In this document: positions 44,580 through 53,112 of the stretch, piece by piece
How the letters are laid out: each line of letters starts with the position of its first letter
Numbering within the stretch: the first letter of the stretch is position 1
Assembly: GCF_001417735.1 (NCBI RefSeq)
Contig: NZ_BBUZ01000027.1
Location: 124,001-188,000, forward strand
Direction: 5' to 3'
DNA length: 64,000 bases
Source: Streptomyces sp. NBRC 110028
GTDB taxonomy: Bacteria; Actinomycetota; Actinomycetes; Streptomycetales; Streptomycetaceae
Translations under genes and position numbers: made by a program
The notes under the pieces: model-generated
The model's database searches: none
The model's input: only the letters and a program-made list of their open reading frames with translations
What the model was told of the DNA's origin: nothing

Positions 44580-45349
44580 GCCCCCTCCTCACCCGTCGTG
44601 CGGTGGGCCACGGCGTTGTCGGCGGCGCCGGTGATGGAGGAGATGATGCGTTCCTGGGTGGTGGTGGGCACCTCGAAGAGCCCGTTGTTACGGCCCAGGC
44701 GCAGCACCGCGACCTGGTCCGCGACCGCCTTGATGTCCCCCATGTTGTGGCTGATGAGGAGCACACCGAGACCCTGGTCGCGCAGCTCCTCGATGAGGTC
44801 CAGCAGCTGGCTGGTCTGCTCCACGCCCAGCGCGGCGGTGGGCTCGTCGAGCAGGAGGACCTTGGGCTCGCCCAGCAGCGAGCGGGAGATCGCCACGGCC
44901 TGCCGCTGACCGCCGGACAGGATGGCGACGGGCGCCCGCACATCCGGGATGCGGATGGACAGCGTGCGCATCAGCTCACGGGCGCGCCGCTCCATCTCCA
45001 CCTCGTCGAGGATCCCGGCGCGGTGGACCTCGCGGCCGAGGAAGAGATTGCCGACGACGTCGAGGCTCTCGCACATCGCGAGGTCCTGGTAGACGGCCGC
45101 GATGCCCAGCGCCTGCGCGTCATGCGGCTGCTTGATCTGCACGGTGCGGCCCTCCCACTCGATGACCCCCTGGTCGGCGGGGCCGGCCCCGGAGATCACC
45201 TTGACCAGGGTGGACTTACCGGCGCCGTTGTCGCCCACCAGGGCGACGACCTCACCGGCCCGGATCTGCAGGTCGACGTCGACCAGCGCCTGGACGCCGC
45301 CGAAGCGCTTGGAGACGCCGCGCAGCGCCAGCAGGGGCGGAACCGACAC
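44570..45349 (-). CDS. ABC sugar importer ATP-binding protein (single domain)
   Basis: A 259-aa ATPase of the ribose/xylose importer type, but with one nucleotide-binding domain rather than the two of RbsA/XylG. This single-domain form is common in actinobacteria and resembles FrcA. Walker A GDNGAGKST, signature LSGGQRQAVAISRSL and Walker B VLLLDEPTAAL are all present. The GTG start at 45349 follows GGTGATTGACCC, a modest ribosome site, 16 bp after the binding-protein stop. It probably works as a homodimer with the permease next door. Confidence 0.92.
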   Translation of the reverse strand: MSVPPLLALRGVSKRFGGVQALVDVDLQIRAGEVVALVGDNGAGKSTLVKVISGAGPADQGVIEWEGRTVQIKQPHDAQALGIAAVYQDLAMCESLDVVGNLFLGREVHRAGILDEVEMERRARELMRTLSIRIPDVRAPVAILSGGQRQAVAISRSLLGEPKVLLLDEPTAALGVEQTSQLLDLIEELRDQGLGVLLISHNMGDIKAVADQVAVLRLGRNNGLFEVPTTTQERIISSITGAADNAVAHRTTGEEGAWP

Positions 45350-45365
45350 GGGTCAATCACCTCCG

Positions 45366-46451
45366 TCAGCGGGTGAGCCCGGCCTTCTCGCAGGCGGGCC
45401 GTAGCTTGGGCGTGCAGATCTGCCCGATCGTGTACACGCCGTCCTTGACCAGGGTCCTCCTGATGTCGGCTGCCCTCACGGCGACCGGGGTGAGCAGGGA
45501 GGCCGGGATGTTCCGGGTGGTGGTGTTGTCGACCGTCGTCCGGGCGATGGAGCGCAGGCTCCGGCCCCGCCCCAGGGCGACGGCCATGGCGGCGGCGGCG
45601 TGCGCCTCGGCCTTGAAGGGCTTGTAGACGGTCATGTACTGGTCGCCGCTGACGATGCGCTGCACGGCGTCGAGGTCGGCGTCCTGGCCGGTGACCGGCG
45701 GCACCGGCCTGACCCGGGCCGCCTTGAGGGCCGAGATGGCACCGGAGGCGACGCTGTCGTTGACCGCCAGGACGCCGCCGATCCGGTGCGGCCCGAGCGC
45801 GGTGATGGCGGCTTGCATGTCGTCGTACGCGTCGTCCGGGCGGTACTCGACGACGTCGTACGACTTGCCGATCCTCACCTCGCCCCGGAGGACGGACAGC
45901 GAGCCCTTCTTGAACCAGGCCGCGTTGGGGCTGCTCGGATCGCCGTTCATCATGACGATCCCGCGCCTGTCCCCCTTGGCCCGCAGGGCGTGCAGGAGCG
46001 CCTCGGCCTGGAGCCTGCCGACCTGCCCGCCGTTGAACGAGGCGTAGCCCGAGACCGGGCCCTCGGCGAGCCGGTCGTAGGCGACGACCGGGATGCCCGC
46101 CTTGTGCGCCGCCTGGACCGAGGAGCGCAGCGACTTGGCGTCGACGGCGTCGAGGATCAGCGCCCCCACCCCTCTGGTGATCATGGAGTTCATCTGCCGC
46201 TGCTGGTTCGCCACGTCGTCCCCGGCGTTGGCGTGCTCCACGGTGCAGCCGGGGCACAACTCCTTCACCCGCTTCTCGATCAGCGGCCGGTCGGACTTCT
46301 CGTACCGGGGGATCTGCTGGCTCGGCAGCAGCAGGCCGACGGTGAAGCCGCTCCCGTGCGCCCCGCCGTTTCCTCCGCAGCTCGCCAGGGACGCGGCCAG
46401 CAGCCCGGCGGCCACGGCGGCGACGGCGCTTCGTGCGCGGGGCGTCCTCAT
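45366..46451 (-). CDS. periplasmic-binding-type sugar-binding lipoprotein (XylF/RbsB class)
   Basis: About 361 aa. The ATG at 46451 follows AAGGGGG at about 7 bp. The signal and lipobox LASC put the lipidated Cys at 25. The two-lobe domain has TVGLLLPSQQIPRYEKSDRP, a CPGC pair (residues about 72-75), GVGALILDAVDAKSLRSSVQ, GIPVVAYDRLAEG and VTGQDADLDAVQRIVSGDQY. The last motif and the length resemble D-xylose-binding proteins. It overlaps the end of the SpoIIE phosphatase gene upstream, so the two are probably transcribed together. Confidence 0.9.
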   Translation of the reverse strand: MRTPRARSAVAAVAAGLLAASLASCGGNGGAHGSGFTVGLLLPSQQIPRYEKSDRPLIEKRVKELCPGCTVEHANAGDDVANQQRQMNSMITRGVGALILDAVDAKSLRSSVQAAHKAGIPVVAYDRLAEGPVSGYASFNGGQVGRLQAEALLHALRAKGDRRGIVMMNGDPSSPNAAWFKKGSLSVLRGEVRIGKSYDVVEYRPDDAYDDMQAAITALGPHRIGGVLAVNDSVASGAISALKAARVRPVPPVTGQDADLDAVQRIVSGDQYMTVYKPFKAEAHAAAAMAVALGRGRSLRSIARTTVDNTTTRNIPASLLTPVAVRAADIRRTLVKDGVYTIGQICTPKLRPACEKAGLTR

Positions 46452-46452
46452 G

Positions 46453-49023
46453 TCACGCACCCCCTTGCCGGACGCGGGGCCCGGGTTCGGTGTTGCCGGA
46501 TTCGGACTCACCGGGCTGGGCTTCACCGGGTTGGGCTTCACCGGGCTGGGTTTCACCGGGTTCAGCGTCCCCGGGCTCGCGGCGGGGTACGACGATCTCG
46601 CTCCACACCTGCTTGCCGCCGCCGACCGGCACCGAGCCCCAGGACGCCGACATCGCCTCGACCAGCAGCAGCCCCCGGCCACCGGTCGCCTCCCAGTCCG
46701 TGACCACCGGCTTGGCGGGCGCCCGCGGGGAGGAGTCGGTCACCGCGACCCGCAGCCGGTCCACGGCGTACGTGAGGTCGAGGCGGACCGCGCCGTGCGT
46801 GTGCATCAGCGCGTTGGTGACCAGTTCGGAGACGACCAGCAGCGTCACATCGGCCTGGTCCGTCAGGTCCCACGAGCGCAGCGTGCGCGCGGTGAAGCGG
46901 CGGGCGTGCATCACCGCGTCGGGCAGCCGCCACACCAGCCACCCGGCCCGGATGGGCCGGACCCGCATGCCGTCGTACCGCAGGAGCAGCAGCGCCACGT
47001 CGTCGTCCCGCCGGTCGGCCACGGCGAGCAGCGCGTCCGCCATCCGGCCGACATCCGTGGACGCGGCGGCCAGCGCGCCGCGCATCCGGCGCATCCCCTC
47101 GTCCAGGTGCAGCGTCGAGGACTCGACCAGACCGTCCGTGAACAGCGCGAGGACCGTGCCCGGGGCCAGCGGCTCCGCCGTCATGGGGAACTCCGCGTCC
47201 GCGAGCACCCCCAGCGGCAGCCCGCCCTCGACCACCACCTCCTCGGTGGTGCCGTCCGGGCGGCGCACCAGCGGAGCCAGATGCCCGGCCCGGACGAACC
47301 AGGCGTTGCCCTCCTCCATGTCCAGCTCGACATAGGCGACGGTGGCGAACAGATCCGCCTCCATGCCCACCAGCAGCCGGTTGGCGTGGGAGACCACCAC
47401 ATCCGGCGGATGCCCCTCCACGGCGTACGCGCGGACCGCCGTCCGCATCTGCCCCATGATCGTCGCGGCGGCGGCGCTGTGCCCCTGCACATCGCCGATG
47501 ACCAGCGCCACCCGGCTCTCGGAGAGCGCGATGACGTCGTACCAGTCGCCACCCACCTGGAGTCCCCGCGTCGCGGGCAGATAGCGGGCCACGGCCACTC
47601 CGCCGGGCAGCTTCGGCAGGCTGCGCGGCAGCAGCGAGCGCTGGAGCATCGTGGCCAGCTCCTGCTCGGCGTCGTAGGTGTGCGCCCGCATCAGGGTCTG
47701 GCCGACCAGCCCCGCGGTCGCGGTGAGCAGCGACCGCTCCTCGGGGCCGAACGGATGCGGGGCGTCCCAGCCGATCAGGCACACCCCCGCCACCTGCCCA
47801 TGGGCCGGGAGCGGCAGCACGGCCAGCCCGCCCGGGCCGATGCCCGCGAGCCCCGGCTCCAGTGCCGCACCCGCCGGCCACAGCCGAGGACGGCCCTCCC
47901 GCAGCGCGGCCCGCAGGCTCGGCAGGGCGTGCAGGGATGTGTCGGGCCACTCGGAATGCCACTCCGCACGCCACAGCTCCGGCCACGCGTCGGCCTGCGG
48001 CGGATCGAGCCCCACCACCACCAGCCGGTCCGCCTGCAGCTCGGCGAGCGCCACCCGGTCCGCGCCCAGCGGCTCGCCCAGGGCGGCGACCACCACCCGG
48101 CTCACGTCCCGCACCGTCATGGCGTCGTCGAGCGCGGTCGTCAGCCACTGCACCCTGGACACGTCGTCGGCGCAGGGGCGCAGCGCGGCGGCGCTGGTGA
48201 CCACGCCCACCACGCGCTCCGGCCGCCCCGCCGCGTCGGTCCCCACCCGGCAGCTCAGCCGGAGCCAGCGCACTTCGCCGGTCGAACGGCGGATCCGGAA
48301 CTCCAGCTCGCGGTCCCCGGCCACCTGCGCGGACGGCTCGACGATCGACAGCAGCGCGGGCAGATCCTCCGGCACGGTGTGCGCGAGCAGTGTGTCCACC
48401 GTGCCGTCGAAGTCGTCCGGGGCGATACCGACCAGGTCGAGCAGGGTCGCGTCCGCCTCGATCAGGCCGGTGCCGGGCAGCAGGACGAACGAGCCGACGC
48501 GCAGGCTCCGCAGTGCGGGGCCCAGCAGCGTGGCCGCCCCGGTGGGGGCCGTGGGACGGGCCGCACCGGCCCCCCGGAGCCGGGTGGTGATCGCGTCGGC
48601 GTACCGCAGCAGCAGGGCCCGCTGCTCCGCCTCGAAGCCGTCCGTGGCGCTGCCCACGATGAGCAGACACCCCAGCCGGCTGCCCTCGGTCCCCAGCGGC
48701 AGCGCGCCCAGCGACGCACCGGGCCACCGCGCCGCCGACCCGTCCCGCTGGTACGCGGTGAGCGCCGCGGAGTCCAGCCACAGGGGGCGACCGGTGCACA
48801 GGGCGTCGGCGGCGGGCGAGCGGTCGGACAGCGCGTAGTGCTCGGGCAGCGCATGCGCAGCCGTGGTGGCGCCGGCCGCCTTCGCGGTCTCGACCAGCCG
48901 CAGGCCGTCGCTCCCCTCGCCCAGCACATAGACGGCCGCCAGCGACACCCCGGCGAACGCCAGGACCCGCTCCCTCCCGGTGGGTTCCGGCGCCGGCGAC
49001 ACCGCACCGGCGTTATGGGGCAT
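46453..49023 (-). CDS. GAF/PAS/SpoIIE phosphatase with HATPase tail, upstream of a sugar importer
   Basis: About 856 aa from ATG 49023. Order: GAF-like domain (about 15-150); PAS-like region (165-275); second GAF (about 290-425); SpoIIE phosphatase (about 440-650) with GGDWYDVIAL, GDVQGHSAAAA and ALFTDGLVESS; HATPase (about 690-830) with ELVTNALMHTHGAV and GGRGLLLVEA. The C-terminus carries four PGE(A/T/S)Q-type repeats of no known function. In GDVQGHS the usual final Gly is Ser, a mild change. It is soluble, like the phosphatase at 11150, and is the second of two in the window. The 3' end abuts the sugar-binding-protein start. Confidence 0.9.
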   Translation of the reverse strand: MPHNAGAVSPAPEPTGRERVLAFAGVSLAAVYVLGEGSDGLRLVETAKAAGATTAAHALPEHYALSDRSPAADALCTGRPLWLDSAALTAYQRDGSAARWPGASLGALPLGTEGSRLGCLLIVGSATDGFEAEQRALLLRYADAITTRLRGAGAARPTAPTGAATLLGPALRSLRVGSFVLLPGTGLIEADATLLDLVGIAPDDFDGTVDTLLAHTVPEDLPALLSIVEPSAQVAGDRELEFRIRRSTGEVRWLRLSCRVGTDAAGRPERVVGVVTSAAALRPCADDVSRVQWLTTALDDAMTVRDVSRVVVAALGEPLGADRVALAELQADRLVVVGLDPPQADAWPELWRAEWHSEWPDTSLHALPSLRAALREGRPRLWPAGAALEPGLAGIGPGGLAVLPLPAHGQVAGVCLIGWDAPHPFGPEERSLLTATAGLVGQTLMRAHTYDAEQELATMLQRSLLPRSLPKLPGGVAVARYLPATRGLQVGGDWYDVIALSESRVALVIGDVQGHSAAAATIMGQMRTAVRAYAVEGHPPDVVVSHANRLLVGMEADLFATVAYVELDMEEGNAWFVRAGHLAPLVRRPDGTTEEVVVEGGLPLGVLADAEFPMTAEPLAPGTVLALFTDGLVESSTLHLDEGMRRMRGALAAASTDVGRMADALLAVADRRDDDVALLLLRYDGMRVRPIRAGWLVWRLPDAVMHARRFTARTLRSWDLTDQADVTLLVVSELVTNALMHTHGAVRLDLTYAVDRLRVAVTDSSPRAPAKPVVTDWEATGGRGLLLVEAMSASWGSVPVGGGKQVWSEIVVPRREPGDAEPGETQPGEAQPGEAQPGESESGNTEPGPRVRQGGA
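46506..46565. repeat. four tandem 15-bp repeats at the phosphatase 3' end
   Basis: Imperfect units of CTTCACCGGGCTGGG, with boundaries at 46506, 46521, 46536 and 46551. On the coding strand they encode a PGEAQ-type pentapeptide repeat. The unit keeps the frame. The tail is absent from the other SpoIIE protein in the window, so it is probably a lineage-specific expansion. Confidence 0.8.
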
Positions 49024-49202
49024 GTTCCCGTCCGCCTCCCCTCCGTGCCGCGGGTACGGGCAGGTGGAGGTCCCCGGAACACAGGCGGCGGGGGCGGGGT
49101 GCCATATCCGGCGAGGCCGGACCGCGCCGCCCAGGAGTGACAGGGCACCCACTCACCAGAATGTCACAGCTCAGGAAAGCCGCAGGGCGGGCAGGACGCC
49201 CC

Positions 49203-49559
49203 CTAGAGCATGCCGACGATGCCGGGCGGGGCGAAGAGATGGCGGGCGCGGTGCTCCAGGGCGAGCACGGCCGGAAGCTTGCCGGACGCGTCCGAGACGC
49301 ACCGCTCGCACTCCTCGTCGGCCTCGGGCAGCTCCGAGACATGGCGGGTGGCGATGTGCCGGGCCAGCCGGATCTGGGTCGACACGATGGAGTCGTGGGG
49401 ATCGCAGTCCACCCCCGGCCCCAGCTCCTCCAGCGCGGCGTCCACCAGCTTGGGAGCCTGCTTCATCGCCCGGTACAGCTCGGTGCACTTGCCGCATCCC
49501 CACATCCAGGGCGGAGGCAGCGGCCACTCGTCGGCGGGGTCCACGTTCCTGGCGCTCAT
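49203..49559 (-). CDS. small cysteine-pair protein (118 aa), hypothetical
   Basis: The ATG at 49559 opens MSARNVDPADEWPLPPPWMW; an upstream in-frame ATG at 49592 is possible. Two cysteine pairs, CGKC near residue 23 and CERC near 84, could bind a metal ion. Between them lie IRLARHIATRHVSELPEADE and a helical region. Similar small proteins occur throughout Streptomyces without known function. It sits between the phosphatase and a methyltransferase-like gene, all read leftward. Confidence 0.65.
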   Translation of the reverse strand: MSARNVDPADEWPLPPPWMWGCGKCTELYRAMKQAPKLVDAALEELGPGVDCDPHDSIVSTQIRLARHIATRHVSELPEADEECERCVSDASGKLPAVLALEHRARHLFAPPGIVGML

Positions 49560-49664
49560 GCCGTCACAGTAGCGAACCGGAAGGGCACGCACAGTGACTT
49601 GGCGTAAATCCCCTCACGAGACGGGCCACGGGCCAGGAACGCGGAACCGGCCGCCGAGGACGCT

Positions 49665-50528
49665 CTACGGCTTACGGGCGACACCCGCCCAGAAGGACAC
49701 CTCTTCGTCGGTCACATCGCCGGTCTCCACCCCCGGGTCCCCGGTGGCCAGGTCGGTGCGCCAGCGATGCGGCACCACGAGGCCGGGCTCGACCAGCTCC
49801 AGACCGGTGAAGAACCGCTCCACCTCGTCCCTGGTGCGGATTTTCCCCTCGATGCCCCCGTTGTGGTAGATCTGCACGGTGCGCTGGGTGGCCTCGGGAT
49901 CGAAGTCCGGGGTGATGTGGCTGAGGACGAGATACGAACCGGGCGCGAGCGCGTCGACCAGCTTCCGCACGATCCTGTGCGGCTCCCACGCGTCCGGCAC
50001 GAAGTGCAGCAGCGCGCACAGGCTCAGCGCCACGGGCCGGGACATATCCAGCACCTCCGTGACGCCCGGGGAGGAGAGGATCGTATCGGGGTCGGCGACA
50101 TTCGCGTCGACGTACGCCGTGCGCCCCTCGGGACGGCTGGTGAGCAGCGTCTGCGCATGGGCCAGCACGATCGGGTCGTTGTCGGCGTACACCACCCGGC
50201 ACTCCGGGGCCACCGACTGGACGACCTCGTGCAGATTGGGCCGGGTGGGAATGCCCGTGCCGATGTCGAGGTACTGGCGGATGCCCTGTTCGGCGGCGAG
50301 GTACCGGACCGCGCGCTGCATGAACGCGCGGTTGGTGCGCGCCGCGACCATGACGCCCGGCCACAGGGTGAGCACCTTGGCGGCGGCCTGCCGGTCGGCG
50401 ACGTAGTTGTCCTTGCCGCCCAGGAAGTAGTCGTACATCCGGGCGCTGTGCGGTCGTCCCTGGTTGAGCGGGGTGTTGGGGGGCTCCGGCCCACTCCCGG
50501 TCTGGGGTGCTACCCCTTGCGCGGTCAC
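49665..50528 (-). CDS. SAM-dependent methyltransferase-like protein (PF04672 family), second copy
   Basis: About 287 aa from GTG 50528, with GGAG at about 9 bp. Family motifs: SARMYDYFLGGKDNYVADRQ, IRQYLDIGTGIPTRPNLHEV, VVYADNDPIVLAHAQTL and the terminal EVSFWAGVARKP. It is about half identical by eye to the copy at 39320, so they are old paralogues rather than a recent duplication. The enzymatic role is assumed from the SAM-binding fold; no substrate is known. Confidence 0.9.
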   Translation of the reverse strand: MTAQGVAPQTGSGPEPPNTPLNQGRPHSARMYDYFLGGKDNYVADRQAAAKVLTLWPGVMVAARTNRAFMQRAVRYLAAEQGIRQYLDIGTGIPTRPNLHEVVQSVAPECRVVYADNDPIVLAHAQTLLTSRPEGRTAYVDANVADPDTILSSPGVTEVLDMSRPVALSLCALLHFVPDAWEPHRIVRKLVDALAPGSYLVLSHITPDFDPEATQRTVQIYHNGGIEGKIRTRDEVERFFTGLELVEPGLVVPHRWRTDLATGDPGVETGDVTDEEVSFWAGVARKP

Positions 50529-50680
50529 GTGGCGTACTCCTCCGTCTCCGGGCGCGATCCGTGGCGATCGCGGTGCGTTCCTGCCGGGGATCGTAGGCCC
50601 CCCGGCGCGGCCGGTTACCCGCGGGTCCGGGTAACCGCGCGCGACGGAACGGCCGTTGACGGGGGCGGTCGGACACCGGC

Positions 50681-52207
50681 TCACCCACCATCCTTGCGGC
50701 AGACCGTGTCCCGCGCGGGCAGTTTCCCGGTCCGCAGATAGTCGTTGACCTGCCCGTACACACAGCGGTTCGGATACCTGCCGTACACCCCGTGCACCCG
50801 GGCCCGAAGGGTGATCAGACGGGAGTGCGGCATCCGCCGGTGCAGCCCCTGCCCGCCTGCGTAGCTGGTGCGCGGATCGCCGGTGGACTGGACGATCAGA
50901 CCGGGCGCGGCGTTCCCGCTCCGTACCGGCGGCTCCACCGGTGCGTTCGGCCAGAACGCACACGGGCTCACCCCGTTGAACATCGGCCCGTACAGCGGTG
51001 CTTCGACCCGGCTGCGCTCGACATTGCGCCGGTACCAGGACAGGTCGCGCGGCGCCGCCGCGTCCCCGCACAACAGGGCCAGTTGGAGCGAGTTCTGTAC
51101 GTCCGACACTTCGTCAGGCGTACCGAGCGCCGACGCCAGCGGCTCGGTGGGCTCCACGGCACGCCCGGCGGCCGCGTCGTGCAGCAGCCGGATGTTCTTC
51201 GCGGCGTCGGCGAACCGTCGGTCGTCGACCAGCAGCGCGGTCAGCACCAGCGGCACCTGCTGGCCGTCGGCCGTGTAGCGGCCCACCCGCAGGGGTGTGC
51301 GGGCGGCCTGCCGGGCGATGCGCTCCACCGTCGCCCGCACCCGCGCGGGCGTGTCGCCCAGGCCGTAGGTGCCGCTCCGGCGGGACGTCCACGCCGCCCA
51401 GGTGTCCAGCAGCTCCTCGTTGGGCGCGGCCGCGTCGCGGAACGCGCGTACGTGGTAGCGCGCCGGGTCCAGCGCGCTGTCCAGCAGCAGCCGGTCGGTG
51501 CGGCCCGGGAACATCTTCGCGTACACCGCGCCCAGGTAGGTGCCGTACGAGACGCCGAAATACGACGTCCGCGGCTCACCCAGCACGGCGCGCAGCACAT
51601 CCATGTCGCGGGCGGTGTTCCGGGTCGTGAAGTGGCGCAGATACGCCAGGCCCTTGCCGTACGCGCCCTGGCAGCCGCGCACCAGGTGGGCCTCGTACCG
51701 CGCCTGGGCCCGGAACCCCGCCGCGTCGTACCCGGCGGAGCGCAGCCAGTGCCCGGAGGTGCCGCAGCGCAGCGGGCTGCTGCGGCCGACTCCGCGCGGA
51801 TCCATGCCGATCAGGTCGTACCGCGCGGCCAGATCCTTGCCCATGGCGGGCGCGTCGAGCAGTGGCATGTCGAGCGAAGCGCCGCCGGGGCCACCGGAGT
51901 TGTGCATCATCAGGCCGATGCGGTGCGCCGTGTCGGCGGCCTTGATACGGGAGAAGCCGAGGGTCAGGGTGCGCCCGCCCGGTTTCCGGTAGTCCAGCGG
52001 CACCCGGAGGGTGGCGCAGCGGGCCCCGGCCCGGTCCAGCCCCGGGTGATGACATGACGCCCAGTGCGGACGCTGGGTGGTGAACGGGCGCAGGGGGTCG
52101 GTATCGGTGTCGGCGGAGGCGGCCCGGGGGGTGGCGAGTTGCCCGGCGAAGGCGACCGCGGTGGCGAGCGCGCCGATGACGGCGGTGCGCAGGGTAGGAG
52201 AACGCAT
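50681..52207 (-). CDS. secreted alpha/beta-hydrolase peptidase (tripeptidyl-aminopeptidase-like, TAP)
   Basis: A 508-aa exported enzyme. The signal peptide reads LRTAVIGALATAVAFAGQLA, cut near ASA. The substrate-access start YDLIGMDPRGVGRSSPLRCG is typical of the S33 family. The nucleophile is the serine of GVSYGTYLGAVYAKMF. The C-terminal TAP-like domain carries the aspartate region LIVQSTGDPRTSYAGGQGL and the histidine in ARVHGVYGRYPNRC. All triad regions are present. Streptomyces uses such enzymes to trim propeptides and take up peptides. It stands alone, divergent from the GPP34 gene. Confidence 0.92.
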   Translation of the reverse strand: MRSPTLRTAVIGALATAVAFAGQLATPRAASADTDTDPLRPFTTQRPHWASCHHPGLDRAGARCATLRVPLDYRKPGGRTLTLGFSRIKAADTAHRIGLMMHNSGGPGGASLDMPLLDAPAMGKDLAARYDLIGMDPRGVGRSSPLRCGTSGHWLRSAGYDAAGFRAQARYEAHLVRGCQGAYGKGLAYLRHFTTRNTARDMDVLRAVLGEPRTSYFGVSYGTYLGAVYAKMFPGRTDRLLLDSALDPARYHVRAFRDAAAPNEELLDTWAAWTSRRSGTYGLGDTPARVRATVERIARQAARTPLRVGRYTADGQQVPLVLTALLVDDRRFADAAKNIRLLHDAAAGRAVEPTEPLASALGTPDEVSDVQNSLQLALLCGDAAAPRDLSWYRRNVERSRVEAPLYGPMFNGVSPCAFWPNAPVEPPVRSGNAAPGLIVQSTGDPRTSYAGGQGLHRRMPHSRLITLRARVHGVYGRYPNRCVYGQVNDYLRTGKLPARDTVCRKDGG

Positions 52208-52428
52208 GGTGAGCAGGCTCCCGCTCACCGCACCCCGGTCACCATGGAGCGCGCACCCCGCAAAGACGGGGGAGAACCGGATGGCGCGGTCCTCCCCCCT
52301 GCTCCCTGCGGATGACCACGGTCTCGATCGCCCGGATACGGAAAGCCAAGCCCCGACCTGGGAGGATGCATCCGTACGAACGCCGGAGGACACTGGTCGT
52401 AACGGTCGTCCTGACAGGGAGCCCTTTC

Positions 52429-53058
52429 ATGACCACAGCGCGGGACCTGTTGATCGTCACCATGGACGCGGAGCCCAGCCGCCTGGTGGAGCGGGGCGAT
52501 CTGTCACTCGCGCTCGCCGGAGCCGAGCTGATCGACCTCCTGGCCGCGGGGGAAGCCGGGCTGGACGGCTCCGGCGAGCACATCGTGCCGGGGCCTGCGG
52601 GCGCGCCCGAGGACCCACTGCTGCGTCAGGCCGCCGCGGCGCTCGTCCGGGAGGCGCCGTACGAGTCCATCGGCGACTGGCTGTGGCGCAGGGGCCGCGA
52701 TCTGTCCGCGGTCTATCTGTCCGCGCTGGAGGCGGACGGGCAGCTCATCTGGCAGCGCAACCGCCACTGGAAGGTGTTCTGGACCCGCGAACTGGCACTG
52801 GTCGACACCGACGCCCGCCACCACGCGGCGAACCGCCGCCGGTCGGACGAGCCCGTCCTGGCCGCCCTCACGGAGGCCATCGGCATCCGCGATCAGGACG
52901 GCGAGGGGACCGGGGAAGCCCCGAAGGTGTCCGACGACGCGGTGGCGCGCGTGCTCACCGCCCTCGACGACGCGCTCGCGGAACTGGCGGCCGAACGGCA
53001 GCGGCGGGACCGGCGGCGCGACGCGGCGGCCGTGGACAACGTCCGCCGCGGCTACTGA
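52429..53058 (+). CDS. GPP34-family protein (Golgi phosphoprotein 3-like)
   Basis: A 209-aa soluble protein. ATG 52429 has AGGGAG 8 bp upstream. The start TARDLLIVTMDAEPSRLVER and LSLALAGAELIDLLAAGEAG match bacterial GPP34/GOLPH3-like proteins. Later parts include WLWRRGRDLSAVYLSALEAD and the helical C-terminus LTALDDALAELAAERQRR. Eukaryotic members bind phosphatidylinositol-4-phosphate. The bacterial role is not settled; in Streptomyces several copies are common and some are linked to membrane or development. The gene is convergent with the carboxylesterase. Confidence 0.82.
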   Translation: MTTARDLLIVTMDAEPSRLVERGDLSLALAGAELIDLLAAGEAGLDGSGEHIVPGPAGAPEDPLLRQAAAALVREAPYESIGDWLWRRGRDLSAVYLSALEADGQLIWQRNRHWKVFWTRELALVDTDARHHAANRRRSDEPVLAALTEAIGIRDQDGEGTGEAPKVSDDAVARVLTALDDALAELAAERQRRDRRRDAAAVDNVRRGY

Positions 53059-53075
53059 ACGCGGCTACCGGACCC

Positions 53076-53110
53076 CCGCGGCTGAAACACCGCGGCTGAA
53101 ACACCGCGGC
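53076..53110. repeat. 14-bp tandem repeats in a convergent gap
   Basis: CCGCGGCTGAAACA occurs at 53076 and 53090 and starts a third time at 53104. The unit resembles the end of the GPP34 gene itself (CGCGGCTACTGAA), suggesting it arose by repeated copying of the stop-codon region. It fills the 54-bp gap between two convergent genes. Confidence 0.8.
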
Positions 53111-53112
53111 CG

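Noticed and set aside
45366..46682. Extended start for the sugar-binding protein with KPSP/KPNP repeats
   Set aside because: The extension is the antisense-free but out-of-frame reading of the phosphatase's repeat tail; the lipoprotein signal starts at 46451 behind a good ribosome site.
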